Of a DNA stretch of 42,653 nucleotides, positions 26,123 to 32,671 are shown in pieces. The first letter of the stretch is position 1. Every line of letters starts with the position of its first letter. The notes under the pieces were generated by a model, which made no database searches, was not told the DNA's origin, and saw only the letters and a list, made by a program, of their open reading frames with translations. The position numbers and the translations under genes are program-made. This DNA is from Hyphomicrobium sp. (GTDB lineage: Bacteria > Pseudomonadota > Alphaproteobacteria > Rhizobiales > Hyphomicrobiaceae): positions 29,184-71,836 of the forward strand of contig JALHQM010000005.1 of the NCBI GenBank assembly GCA_022841965.1. The letters are read 5' to 3'.

Positions 26123-26592
26123 GACGCGCTCAAAGCATCGCGGCTGTGCGCCTTGTTCTGCCGGAGTTCGGCCGGCGAACCGTGCGGTTCATCCGCTCAC
26201 GGGATGGGGCCGTCAATCTGAAGCGGCGCGCGTGGATGCGGGCGGTTTCGCTTTGGCTGCGGCCGGTGAACGTTGCGGCGCTGGCTCTGTCGCTGATTGT
26301 GATGGTTGCGGGCGAGACCGCTGCGGCGGTGCCGTATCTACTGTTATTCGGGGTGCTGGTTTTGGTCTTGGAGCATGGTGCGGCGGCGCCCAAGCGCCGC
26401 CGTGAGGCGCGGATTGTTTGCGACGTGCGGCCGTTGCTGCTCCATCCCGCTATTCAACTGGCGGAAACAAAACGGACCGGACGCATTGTGCGCGCCCAGC
26501 CCGTTTTTGAAATTCCCGAGTTGCCGCCGGACCGGCCACGCACGCGCAATTCAGAGCGCAGGCCGGGTCCGTTCGAGGTAACCGACGACTGA
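26119..26592 (+). CDS. Small membrane protein at the end of the EPS locus
   Basis: A 157-residue protein that I do not recognise. I start it at the GTG at 26119, which overlaps the TGA of the polymerase gene in GTGA and implies translational coupling; the open frame further upstream lies inside the polymerase gene. The N-terminal 45 residues are basic (RRTVRFIRSRDGAVNLKRRAW). Two membrane helices form a hairpin at about 52-90, and the C-terminal tail is cytoplasmic-looking, Arg/Pro-rich and probably disordered. Coupling to the Wzy-like gene suggests a partner or regulatory role in polymerisation. It ends 3 bp before the convergent bfr gene. Confidence 0.65.
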   Translation: MRRAQSIAAVRLVLPEFGRRTVRFIRSRDGAVNLKRRAWMRAVSLWLRPVNVAALALSLIVMVAGETAAAVPYLLLFGVLVLVLEHGAAAPKRRREARIVCDVRPLLLHPAIQLAETKRTGRIVRAQPVFEIPELPPDRPRTRNSERRPGPFEVTDD

Positions 26593-26595
26593 TCC

Positions 26596-27087
26596 TTAGT
26601 CGGCCTTTTCGGCGGAATCGGAATTGAGCAAGCCGTAGTTCTCGACGCCGATGCGGGACAGAAGGTCGAGCTGAGTTTCGAGGAAGTCGTGGTGGCCTTC
26701 CTCGTCCTTCAGTAGATTTTCGAAGATACCCATCGTCACGTAGTCGCCGTGCTTTTTGCAGATATCGCGGCCGCGCGCGTAGGTCTCAAGAGCAATTTTT
26801 TCACCCTTCAGGTCGCACTCCAGAACTTCCTTGATGTTCTCGCCGATCATCAGCGGGGCGACATGCTGCAGGTTGGGAAGACCATCGAGATAGATGATAC
26901 GGTCGATGATCTTGTCGGCATGGACCATCTCTTCCAGCGACTCCTCCCGCTCTTTCTTGGCGAGCTTGGTGTAGCCCCAGTTCGCCAGCATGCGGTAGTG
27001 GAGCCAATACTGGTTCACAGCACCGAGTTCGAGTTTCAGCGACTCGTTGAGGATGTCGATGATTTCCTTATTGCCTTTGCCCTTCAT
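26596..27087 (-). CDS. bfr: Bacterioferritin
   Basis: A 163-residue heme-containing ferritin that oxidises Fe2+ and stores it as a mineral core in a 24-mer. All functional residues are present with a two-residue offset from E. coli: ferroxidase ligands Glu20, Glu53, His56, Glu96, Glu129 and His132, and the heme-ligand Met54. The sequence [14 protein letters not shown] matches the family N-terminus. A GAGGAG ribosome site lies 9 bases before the ATG. It is followed upstream on the same strand by bfd, whose product reduces the core for iron release. A candidate Irr box lies 118-134 bp upstream of the start. Confidence 0.98.
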   Translation of the reverse strand: MKGKGNKEIIDILNESLKLELGAVNQYWLHYRMLANWGYTKLAKKEREESLEEMVHADKIIDRIIYLDGLPNLQHVAPLMIGENIKEVLECDLKGEKIALETYARGRDICKKHGDYVTMGIFENLLKDEEGHHDFLETQLDLLSRIGVENYGLLNSDSAEKAD

Positions 27088-27204
27088 GGGGTCGATCTCC
27101 TCGATGCGTTCAATTGAAATACGGCGGTGAGTTTGTAGCGCGGCGCACCGTTCGTCAAAGCGCGCGCGGCACTCAACCGCTCAGCGTTGGCACCGTCGCA
27201 CAAT

Positions 27205-27221
27205 TTTAGAACGGTTACAAA
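27205..27221. promoter_or_regulatory. Candidate Irr box (ICE motif) upstream of bfr
   Basis: TTTAGAA-CGG-TTACAAA matches the ICE consensus TTTAGAA-N3-TTCTAAA at all seven bases of the left arm and five of seven of the right. ICE motifs are the known targets of the heme-responsive regulator Irr in Rhizobiales, and bfr is a recognised Irr target there. The position between the bfd stop and the bfr start is right for control of bfr. Confidence 0.55.
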
Positions 27222-27232
27222 GAAGAAGCGGA

Positions 27233-27583
27233 TCAAACGACCGTCTTCTGCCGCGCGGGGGCGGCCGGGACCTGAATCGGCCGAGGCGCTTCTCGCAAGG
27301 TGCGCGACACACGACGGTCCGGCGCGGTCATAATGTCCTTGATGCGCGTTTTGGCGGTGGCGCAGGCGCAGGGGCAGATCAACCCCTTCTTTTCCAGCTC
27401 TTCCATCTTGGCATAGATGGTTTCGGCGGCCAGCGGCGCGCACCCGCAGCACTGCATTTTCTTCTGCATATGCCGATAGATAACGCCGGGTGTGGGGAGC
27501 GGCGCGTTGGGCTGGCTCATCACTTCGAGGACGGCCTGCTCGAGGTCCTTATCAGTCACGACTGCGCATGAGCAGATGATCAT
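27233..27583 (-). CDS. bfd: Bacterioferritin-associated ferredoxin with C-terminal extension
   Basis: A 116-residue protein with a BFD-like [2Fe-2S] domain. Ligand candidates are Cys4 and Cys6 (MIICSC) and Cys45 and Cys48 (QCCGC). The spacing C-x-C-x38-C-x2-C is about six residues longer than in E. coli Bfd. An extra cysteine patch, LICPCACAT (Cys70, Cys72, Cys74), and a Pro/Arg-rich tail extend the protein beyond the usual 64 or so residues. Bfd delivers electrons to bacterioferritin to mobilise stored iron, which fits the bfr gene 145 bp downstream on the same strand. A short inverted repeat (CTCCG-TGAAC-CGGAG, 27591-27605) covers the putative ribosome site. Confidence 0.88.
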   Translation of the reverse strand: MIICSCAVVTDKDLEQAVLEVMSQPNAPLPTPGVIYRHMQKKMQCCGCAPLAAETIYAKMEELEKKGLICPCACATAKTRIKDIMTAPDRRVSRTLREAPRPIQVPAAPARQKTVV

Positions 27584-27878
27584 GAAGCTACTCCGTGAAC
27601 CGGAGCAGAGCGCAATGGCACACAGGACGAGGCGCTTGGGGCGCGCGCGAGCGCGGACATCTTCAACATCGACGGTTCCAACCTTTGGGGTTCAAGGCCC
27701 CACGGGGATGCGTATAGCGCATAGATACACCTCCAGATCTGATCGATGTCAAGTGACGGCTGGGCGCAGGGTTTGCCGGCGCCTCCATCCCCACGATGGG
27801 GTGTCCCTGTTTCGGCCGGAACAGCGCACCCGCCTGCTGCTCCCTATGGTCCAGGGACTTCGTGGAGGAGCGTCAAAC

Positions 27879-28721
27879 ATGCCCGGTTCATATCATCACG
27901 CGCTTTCGGAACGCGGCCCTGAACGGGTCCAGAAGACCGGCGTGCTTCTCGTCCACGGGCTCTGCGGTACACCGACGGAAATGCGGTATGTCGCCAACGG
28001 ACTAACGCGGGCCGGCTATGAGGTTGCGTGTCCGACACTGGCCGGGCACTGCGGTACGCATGCGGATTTGACGGCCACGACCTGGCAGGAATGGTACGCC
28101 AGCGCAGAAGCCGCGCTCCTGGATTTGGCCAAGCGGTGCGACCGGGTCATCGTTGGCGGGCTTTCGACGGGCGCCGTGCTCGGCTTGATGCTCGCCGCGC
28201 GGCATCCCGACAAGGTCGCGGGCCTGACTCTCTATTCACCGACCCTTTGGCTGAACGGCCGTCGGGTGCCTTGGTATGCTGGGCTGTTCCGGCTGGTGCG
28301 TTTCCGGGCGCTGGCCGGCTTGTTCCATTTTCCCGCTCCGCTGGATTTCGGGATTAAGGATGAGCGTCTGCGGACGTTCATCAAGAGTGCGCTGGCCGCG
28401 CCGGGCGTGCCGGCTCTGCCGATCGCGACGCCGGGGATCGCTGTTTTGGAGCGGCAGCGGCTTGTGGAGGCCGTTTTGCCCGAGATCGGCCGGATCACCG
28501 CTCCCGTGTTGATGCTGCATCCGAGAGAGGACGATTACGCCGACCTTTCGAACGCCACCCATCTCCAGCAAAATCTCGGCGGCCCGGTCGATCTCGTGGT
28601 GCTGGACGACTGCTATCACCTCGTCACCGTGGACCGGCAGCGGGGCGTGGTTCTGGAGCGAACCTTGGGTTTCCTCGAAAAAATTGCAGGTGCGGTGCAC
28701 GGCGCGCGACTGGCGGCGTAG
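27879..28721 (+). CDS. Alpha/beta hydrolase, carboxylesterase (Est30-like)
   Basis: A 280-residue alpha/beta hydrolase. The ATG at 27879 has a strong GGAGGAG site about 9 bases upstream; the frame continues far upstream but that part lies antisense to bfd. The fold begins GVLLVHGLCGTPTEMRYVA with the oxyanion-hole HG. The nucleophile is Ser96 in GGLSTGAVLG. The acid is likely an Asp in LMLHPREDDYADL, and the catalytic His is in DDCYHLVTVD. It resembles small carboxylesterases and monoacylglycerol-lipase-like enzymes of the Est30 type. Cytoplasmic; substrate unknown. It has 295 bp of non-coding DNA upstream, including a TGGGG-N7-CCCCA inverted repeat at 27686-27702. Confidence 0.9.
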   Translation: MPGSYHHALSERGPERVQKTGVLLVHGLCGTPTEMRYVANGLTRAGYEVACPTLAGHCGTHADLTATTWQEWYASAEAALLDLAKRCDRVIVGGLSTGAVLGLMLAARHPDKVAGLTLYSPTLWLNGRRVPWYAGLFRLVRFRALAGLFHFPAPLDFGIKDERLRTFIKSALAAPGVPALPIATPGIAVLERQRLVEAVLPEIGRITAPVLMLHPREDDYADLSNATHLQQNLGGPVDLVVLDDCYHLVTVDRQRGVVLERTLGFLEKIAGAVHGARLAA

Positions 28722-28873
28722 TTTTTCTCCATCTATTTCAATGCTTTGTGAGATTTATCTAGCCTGTCACGGGGGGGACAGCCGTGGCCGGGAGCCTCAG
28801 GCATAGTCCTCTCATCGGCGGACGGGAAACACCGGCGCCAACCAAAACGACGACAAACCAGATGGAGAGTGCC

Positions 28874-29521
28874 ATGACCCGCAAATTCACCACCGCAATC
28901 GCCGCCACCGTGATCGCTGCTTCGATGGCCATCACCACCACCACTGCAGAAGCTGGCCGCGGCCTTGGCCTCGGGATCGGCCTCGGCGTTCTGGCTGTCG
29001 GCGCCATGGCGGCCGCCGCCAACTCCGAGAAGCAGCGCGCCCATGCCGCCAAGCGCAGCCGCGCCGCTTCCGAGGGCCGTGCCCGTGCGAAGGCTAAAGC
29101 AGAGGCGCAGGCTCGCGCCCGGTCGGAAGCAAAGGCCCGCGCCGTTGCTGAAGCGAAGGCAGAAGCCCGGGCTCGCGCCGAAGCCAAGGCTGAGGCGAAA
29201 GCCCGCGCCGTCGCCGCCGCCAAGGCTGAAGCCCGCCGCGATGCTGCACGGGAAGCTCAGGTCGCCGCCGCTACCGAAACGGTCGCTCCGGCGGTCACCA
29301 CCGAGCAGCCGATCGCATCGGATGCCGCCACGCTGGTTCCGAACTCGGACGTTTCCGAAGACGCCGCAACGGTCGATACCGCTCAGACCGAACCGGCGCC
29401 AGCCACGACGACCGAAACGGCAACGACCGAGGCTGTGACCGAAACGGGTTCGACCCAGACCTCCGGCGAGTGCCGCCGCTACATCCCCGCAGTGGGCGTG
29501 ACCATCAACGTCGGCTGCTGA
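28874..29521 (+). CDS. Exported Ala/Lys/Glu/Arg-rich low-complexity protein
   Basis: A 215-residue protein that I do not recognise. Residues 1-27 form a signal peptide (IAATVIAASMAITTTTAEAG). A short Gly/Leu-rich segment resembling a membrane-active helix follows (GRGLGLGIGLGVLAVGAMAAAA, residues 28-50, given here only in outline). Residues 55-130 are nearly pure Ala, Arg, Lys and Glu in an (A-R/K-A-E)-like repeat, which predicts a long single charged helix. Residues 135-195 are Thr/Ala/Glu-rich and probably disordered. The C-terminus has a Cys pair: GECRRYIPAVGVTINVGC. The repeat has consistent synonymous codon use for Ala. Two terminator-like hairpins follow. A periplasmic or surface structural role is possible but unproven. 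Confidence 0.75.
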   Translation: MTRKFTTAIAATVIAASMAITTTTAEAGRGLGLGIGLGVLAVGAMAAAANSEKQRAHAAKRSRAASEGRARAKAKAEAQARARSEAKARAVAEAKAEARARAEAKAEAKARAVAAAKAEARRDAAREAQVAAATETVAPAVTTEQPIASDAATLVPNSDVSEDAATVDTAQTEPAPATTTETATTEAVTETGSTQTSGECRRYIPAVGVTINVGC

Positions 29522-29533
29522 TCAGGCCAATTC

Positions 29534-29558
29534 CCGGCGGGGTCGCTCGCCCCGCCGG
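29534..29558 (+). repeat. G+C-rich hairpin after the low-complexity gene
   Basis: A perfect 9-bp stem CCGGCGGGG / CCCCGCCGG (29534-29542, 29550-29558) with a seven-base loop. It lacks a good T run, so it may assist termination or protect the 3' end of the message. Confidence 0.55.
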
Positions 29559-29577
29559 ACTTTCACTCCATCAAACT

Positions 29578-29606
29578 CCCCGGGAGCCCTGCTCCCGGGG
29601 CTTTTT
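29578..29606 (+). terminator. Rho-independent terminator after the low-complexity gene
   Basis: A perfect 10-bp stem CCCCGGGAGC / GCTCCCGGGG (29578-29587, 29591-29600) with a three-base loop is followed by CTTTTTC. It lies about 57 bp after the stop codon. Confidence 0.88.
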
Positions 29607-29734
29607 CGTGTGTAATGTCGCTATCGTACGATCTGACGAATCAATTTTCCCATGTGCCACGCGGAACAGCACACCGCCGGCAACCCATGCATGGTGGGAC
29701 TGTCACAGACTGCACGAGCCAAGGAGCTTTCGAA

Positions 29735-30448
29735 ATGAGTGCCGAACGTCCCGTCATCGTCCGTGCGCGCGCGATCACGAAAACGATCGTGACCGGTGCC
29801 GGGGATCTTACGATTTTAAAGGGCGTCGACCTCGATCTCTATCCGGGCGAACTGACGCTGCTGATGGGACCCTCGGGTTCGGGCAAGACGACGTTTCTGT
29901 CGATCCTCGGATGCATCCTGACGGCGACGAGCGGGCAGCTCAACATCAATGGCGAGGAGGCGGTCGGGAAGACTGCGGAAGGGCTTGCCGATCTTCGCCG
30001 GCGCAACATGGGTTTCGTCTTCCAGGGTTACAATCTTTTCCCGACGCTGACAGCGCACGAAAATGTGCTGATGGCGCTCGATGTGCGCGGGGCGCGGCTG
30101 GCCGATCCGTTGAAGGCGGCGCGCGATTCGCTGATCTCCGTCGGACTTGGTCATCGCATCAATACGTTTCCATCGAAACTTTCAGGCGGTGAAAAGCAGC
30201 GTGTTGCGATCGCGCGGTCGCTGGCCGGCAATCCGGCAGTGGTACTTGCCGACGAACCGACGGCTGCTCTCGATAGCGAGAACGGCAAAGCCGTGATGGA
30301 ACTTCTGGCGCATGTGGCCCAGGACCCGTCGCGCGCGGTGCTCGCTGTCACGCACGATCATCGCACGCTTCCGTTTGCTGACCGCATTATCCGGATTGAA
30401 GACGGCCGCATCGTCGCCGACGAACGGCCTAAGGGCTTGGCGGCCTGA
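29735..30448 (+). CDS. devA: ABC transporter ATP-binding protein, DevA/LolD/MacB class
   Basis: A 237-residue ATPase of the MacB/LolD/DevA class. The ATG at 29735 follows AAGGAG by 9 bases. Motifs are complete: Walker A GPSGSGKTT, Q-loop FVFQGYNLFPTLTAHENV, signature LSGGEKQRVAIARSL, Walker B VVLADEPTAALD, H-loop VTHDHRT. In DevABC-type exporters this ATPase works with an FtsX-like permease (DevC) and an adaptor (DevB), as in glycolipid export by cyanobacteria. The adaptor gene follows after 46 bp, but no permease gene is next to the pair in this window. The permease may be encoded elsewhere. Substrate unknown. Confidence 0.9.
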   Translation: MSAERPVIVRARAITKTIVTGAGDLTILKGVDLDLYPGELTLLMGPSGSGKTTFLSILGCILTATSGQLNINGEEAVGKTAEGLADLRRRNMGFVFQGYNLFPTLTAHENVLMALDVRGARLADPLKAARDSLISVGLGHRINTFPSKLSGGEKQRVAIARSLAGNPAVVLADEPTAALDSENGKAVMELLAHVAQDPSRAVLAVTHDHRTLPFADRIIRIEDGRIVADERPKGLAA

Positions 30449-30494
30449 TTATGACTTCCCATTCACAGAACGCGACGAGAAGGACTTTCGACCC

Positions 30495-31520
30495 ATGAAA
30501 TTCAATCCTGGACTGATTGCCCTCGTGGCCATTGCGCTGACGGGCGGCTACCTCGGCTTCAAAGAGTTCACGGATGCCGACCGAGCACCGGATCGCGCCA
30601 CGCCCGTGACCGAGGTGGCGTGGATCGCGGCGGCGCCGGGACGGGTCGAGCCGAAATCGGGTGAAATCCGTATCGGCACCGGCATTCTTGGCCGCGTGAC
30701 GCGGGTTCATGTTGCTGTCGACGATCAGGTGGAAGAGGGCGAACTCCTGGTTCAACTCGATGATGCGGAAGCGCGCGCGCGCCTAACGTCTGCGGAAACG
30801 CAAGCCGAGGCCCTGCGCGAAGAGCGCGAGAAGGCATTTGCGTCAGGGCGCGAAGATGTGCGCAAGGCGGAAGACGCCATCTACTCGGCGGAGCGGGCTG
30901 TGACGGGCGCGCGGATCGAACTTGATGGGGCGCTGATTTCTAAGCGGACGGCGGGCGGATCAGATCAGGCCGTCACGGAAGCGCGCAAGCGTTTGACGGA
31001 GGCGAACGAACGGTTGGAGCGCGAACGGCTGGCCTTCATCCGCGCGCAATCGAAGGCGAATTTGCCGGCGCCGAGCAGTGGGGAAAGCGCTGTCAGCGCG
31101 GCGCGAACGGAAGTGCGGATGGCGGAAGCGCTGCTCGACAAGACGCGCATTCGCGCGCCGCAAACCGGCACAGCTTTGCAGGTCAATGCGAAAGTCGGCG
31201 AGATCGTGGCGCCCAGTCCCGAAGCACCACTCGTGGTCATGGGCGATATGTCCAGCATCCGCGTGAAGGCGGAAGTCGACGAGGGCGATATCTCGAAGAT
31301 CACGGTCGGGCAAAAGGTGTTCGTGCGGTCGCTCAGCTTTCCGGGCAACGAATTCGAAGGCACGGTGGCGAGCTTGGCCCCAACGCTGGCGCAACCGCGC
31401 ATCGGACCGCGTGGCCCCAAGCGGGCGAACGATGTCGAAGTGCGTGAAGTGACACTCGATATGGATGGTTCGTCGCCGCTGTTGCCAGGTATGCGCGTGG
31501 ACGCCTTTTTCAGAAAGTGA
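30495..31520 (+). CDS. devB: HlyD/DevB-family periplasmic adaptor
   Basis: A 341-residue membrane-fusion protein. A single N-terminal membrane helix or signal anchor (residues 5-22) is followed by a split lipoyl/barrel-sandwich domain: PGRVEPKSGEIRIGTGILGRVTRVHV with DDQVEEGELLVQLDDAEA. A coiled-coil hairpin covers about 90-210 and contains many Arg, Glu and Ala. The second lipoyl half reads DKTRIRAPQTGTALQVNAKVG. A beta-barrel domain follows (MSSIRVKAEVDEGDISKI). This layout is that of DevB/MacA-type adaptors that link an inner-membrane ABC exporter to an outer-membrane channel. It is in the same operon as the DevA-like ATPase and is followed by a strong terminator. Confidence 0.88.
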   Translation: MKFNPGLIALVAIALTGGYLGFKEFTDADRAPDRATPVTEVAWIAAAPGRVEPKSGEIRIGTGILGRVTRVHVAVDDQVEEGELLVQLDDAEARARLTSAETQAEALREEREKAFASGREDVRKAEDAIYSAERAVTGARIELDGALISKRTAGGSDQAVTEARKRLTEANERLERERLAFIRAQSKANLPAPSSGESAVSAARTEVRMAEALLDKTRIRAPQTGTALQVNAKVGEIVAPSPEAPLVVMGDMSSIRVKAEVDEGDISKITVGQKVFVRSLSFPGNEFEGTVASLAPTLAQPRIGPRGPKRANDVEVREVTLDMDGSSPLLPGMRVDAFFRK

Positions 31521-31593
31521 GCCGGTTGACATGGCTTGAAACGAAATGTGATGCCGCGTTCACTATAACGTGTGCGGCACCTTCAACAAAATG

Positions 31594-31624
31594 AACCGCA
31601 GCCGGACAGAGGCTGCGGTTTTTT
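31594..31624 (+). terminator. Rho-independent terminator of the devA-devB pair
   Basis: A perfect 10-bp stem AACCGCAGCC / GGCTGCGGTT (31594-31603, 31611-31620) with a seven-base loop, ending in TTTTTT. It lies 73 bp after the adaptor stop codon. Confidence 0.92.
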
Positions 31625-31780
31625 GTGTCGCAGCGGCGAACACGACACAGATTTCGCCTCAACATCGGCCTATTATTTCCCTCTGCTGTTGTGACGTTCG
31701 GAACAGCTGAGTTTTTCGTTTCGCGGCACCATCCCTTTCATCGCAATTGAGCCTGCGGGCTCGTTTGAAGGGAGTGTGTC

Positions 31781-31996
31781 ATGGACGGACAGATCGTGAA
31801 GTATAGCGAGCGGCTTGGGCAGGGCGTTATTCGGAGTGTCGATGGCACCCGATTCCGGTTCAAGTCAAATTCGATCCGTAACCTCGGAGGAAAACTTGTG
31901 GGTACCGATGTCGATTTTCTTGTCGAATCGCGTCAGCCGCGAGACATTTTCCTTTTGAGAGGGTCGCCTTGGATGGCGTTCGGTTCCAAGCGCTGA
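31781..31996 (+). CDS. Small cold-shock-domain-like protein
   Basis: A 71-residue protein with a GGGAG ribosome site. Its pattern (GQIVKYSERLGQGVIRSVDG, then TRFRFKSNSI, VGTDVDFLVESRQPRDI) follows the beta-strand layout of the cold-shock/OB fold: a G-x-I start, the G-x-G-x-I turn, and the V-x-F-x-V strand near residue 45. The usual aromatic RNA-binding motifs (KGFGFI and VFVHF) are absent, so nucleic-acid binding is uncertain. It should be cytoplasmic. It is followed 22 bp later by another small gene on the same strand, probably one transcript. Confidence 0.65.
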   Translation: MDGQIVKYSERLGQGVIRSVDGTRFRFKSNSIRNLGGKLVGTDVDFLVESRQPRDIFLLRGSPWMAFGSKR

Positions 31997-32018
31997 TACG
32001 GGCGACGGAGAGCACACA

Positions 32019-32471
32019 ATGACGACTCATATTGTAGCGGCCAACAGCGCAGTGCCAGTCTACGGCACCATCGACCCATCTGACGTTCCAGTCGTTGCGG
32101 TGCGCGAACTGGCTACGGCGCTCAAAGTCCTCGCTGGAGACGTGGCGTCGCTCGCCCGGGCATCCGAGTGGAGCGAGGACGACTTTCGCCGCGTTGAACA
32201 GTTCTTCTGGCAGCGCTTCCCGCGCGACCGGCAGCGCAAAATTGCTGCCCTCGTGCGGCTGCGCAGCTTGGTCGCAGTGTGCAAGGCGCGGCGGATGCAA
32301 AAGCTGATCGCGGAGCATGGTGCGGCGGCGGCACAGGCCATCGTTGAAGCGGCAGCGTCAATGCGGCTCAACACGAGCTTCGGGTTTAGCCCGGTTAAAG
32401 TTTCTTGCATCGTCATTGATGCACTGAAGGATCCGCAGACGGGCCTCCTGCGTGGGGCGGCTGCGGCGTAA
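32019..32471 (+). CDS. Hypothetical helical protein
   Basis: A 150-residue protein that I do not recognise. A GGAG site lies about 8 bases before the ATG. The sequence is Ala-rich and mostly helical, with a basic central part (FFWQRFPRDRQRKIAALVRLRSLVAVCKARR, about residues 60-93, cited in outline). No signal peptide or membrane helix is visible. It is transcribed with the cold-shock-like gene, and its positive charge would suit nucleic-acid or protein binding, but no function can be assigned. Confidence 0.6.
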   Translation: MTTHIVAANSAVPVYGTIDPSDVPVVAVRELATALKVLAGDVASLARASEWSEDDFRRVEQFFWQRFPRDRQRKIAALVRLRSLVAVCKARRMQKLIAEHGAAAAQAIVEAAASMRLNTSFGFSPVKVSCIVIDALKDPQTGLLRGAAAA

Positions 32472-32558
32472 GTTGATCTTCGAGACTTAAACGCTGCGGC
32501 ACATCTGCTTTGCCATTTCTTGATTGATCCGACTTGTCGCTGTGTGCGTTATTCTTCT

Positions 32559-32651
32559 ATGCACAGCATCGTCCTCGTCCTCTCATATCTGGCCGTCTTC
32601 CTTCCAGCTCTCGCTGGCCTCGTTTGGGCCATGCAGCGGATGACGCACTGA
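32559..32651 (+). CDS. Possible 30-residue membrane peptide
   Basis: A frame from ATG 32559 to TGA 32651 encodes a 30-residue peptide, MHSIVLVLSYLAVFLPALAG onward, that is almost wholly a single membrane helix ending in a short charged tail. No good ribosome site precedes it. It lies in a 200-bp gap between the hypothetical helical gene and the convergent SGNH hydrolase. It could be a chance hydrophobic frame. Confidence 0.2.
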   Translation: MHSIVLVLSYLAVFLPALAGLVWAMQRMTH

Positions 32652-32671
32652 TTGCTGCGTTCGGGCGTCAT

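Noticed and set aside
31700..31730. GGAAC followed by CGTT upstream of the cold-shock-like gene, resembling a general-stress (EcfG) promoter
   Set aside because: The spacing is only 12 bases, instead of about 17 expected for EcfG-type promoters.
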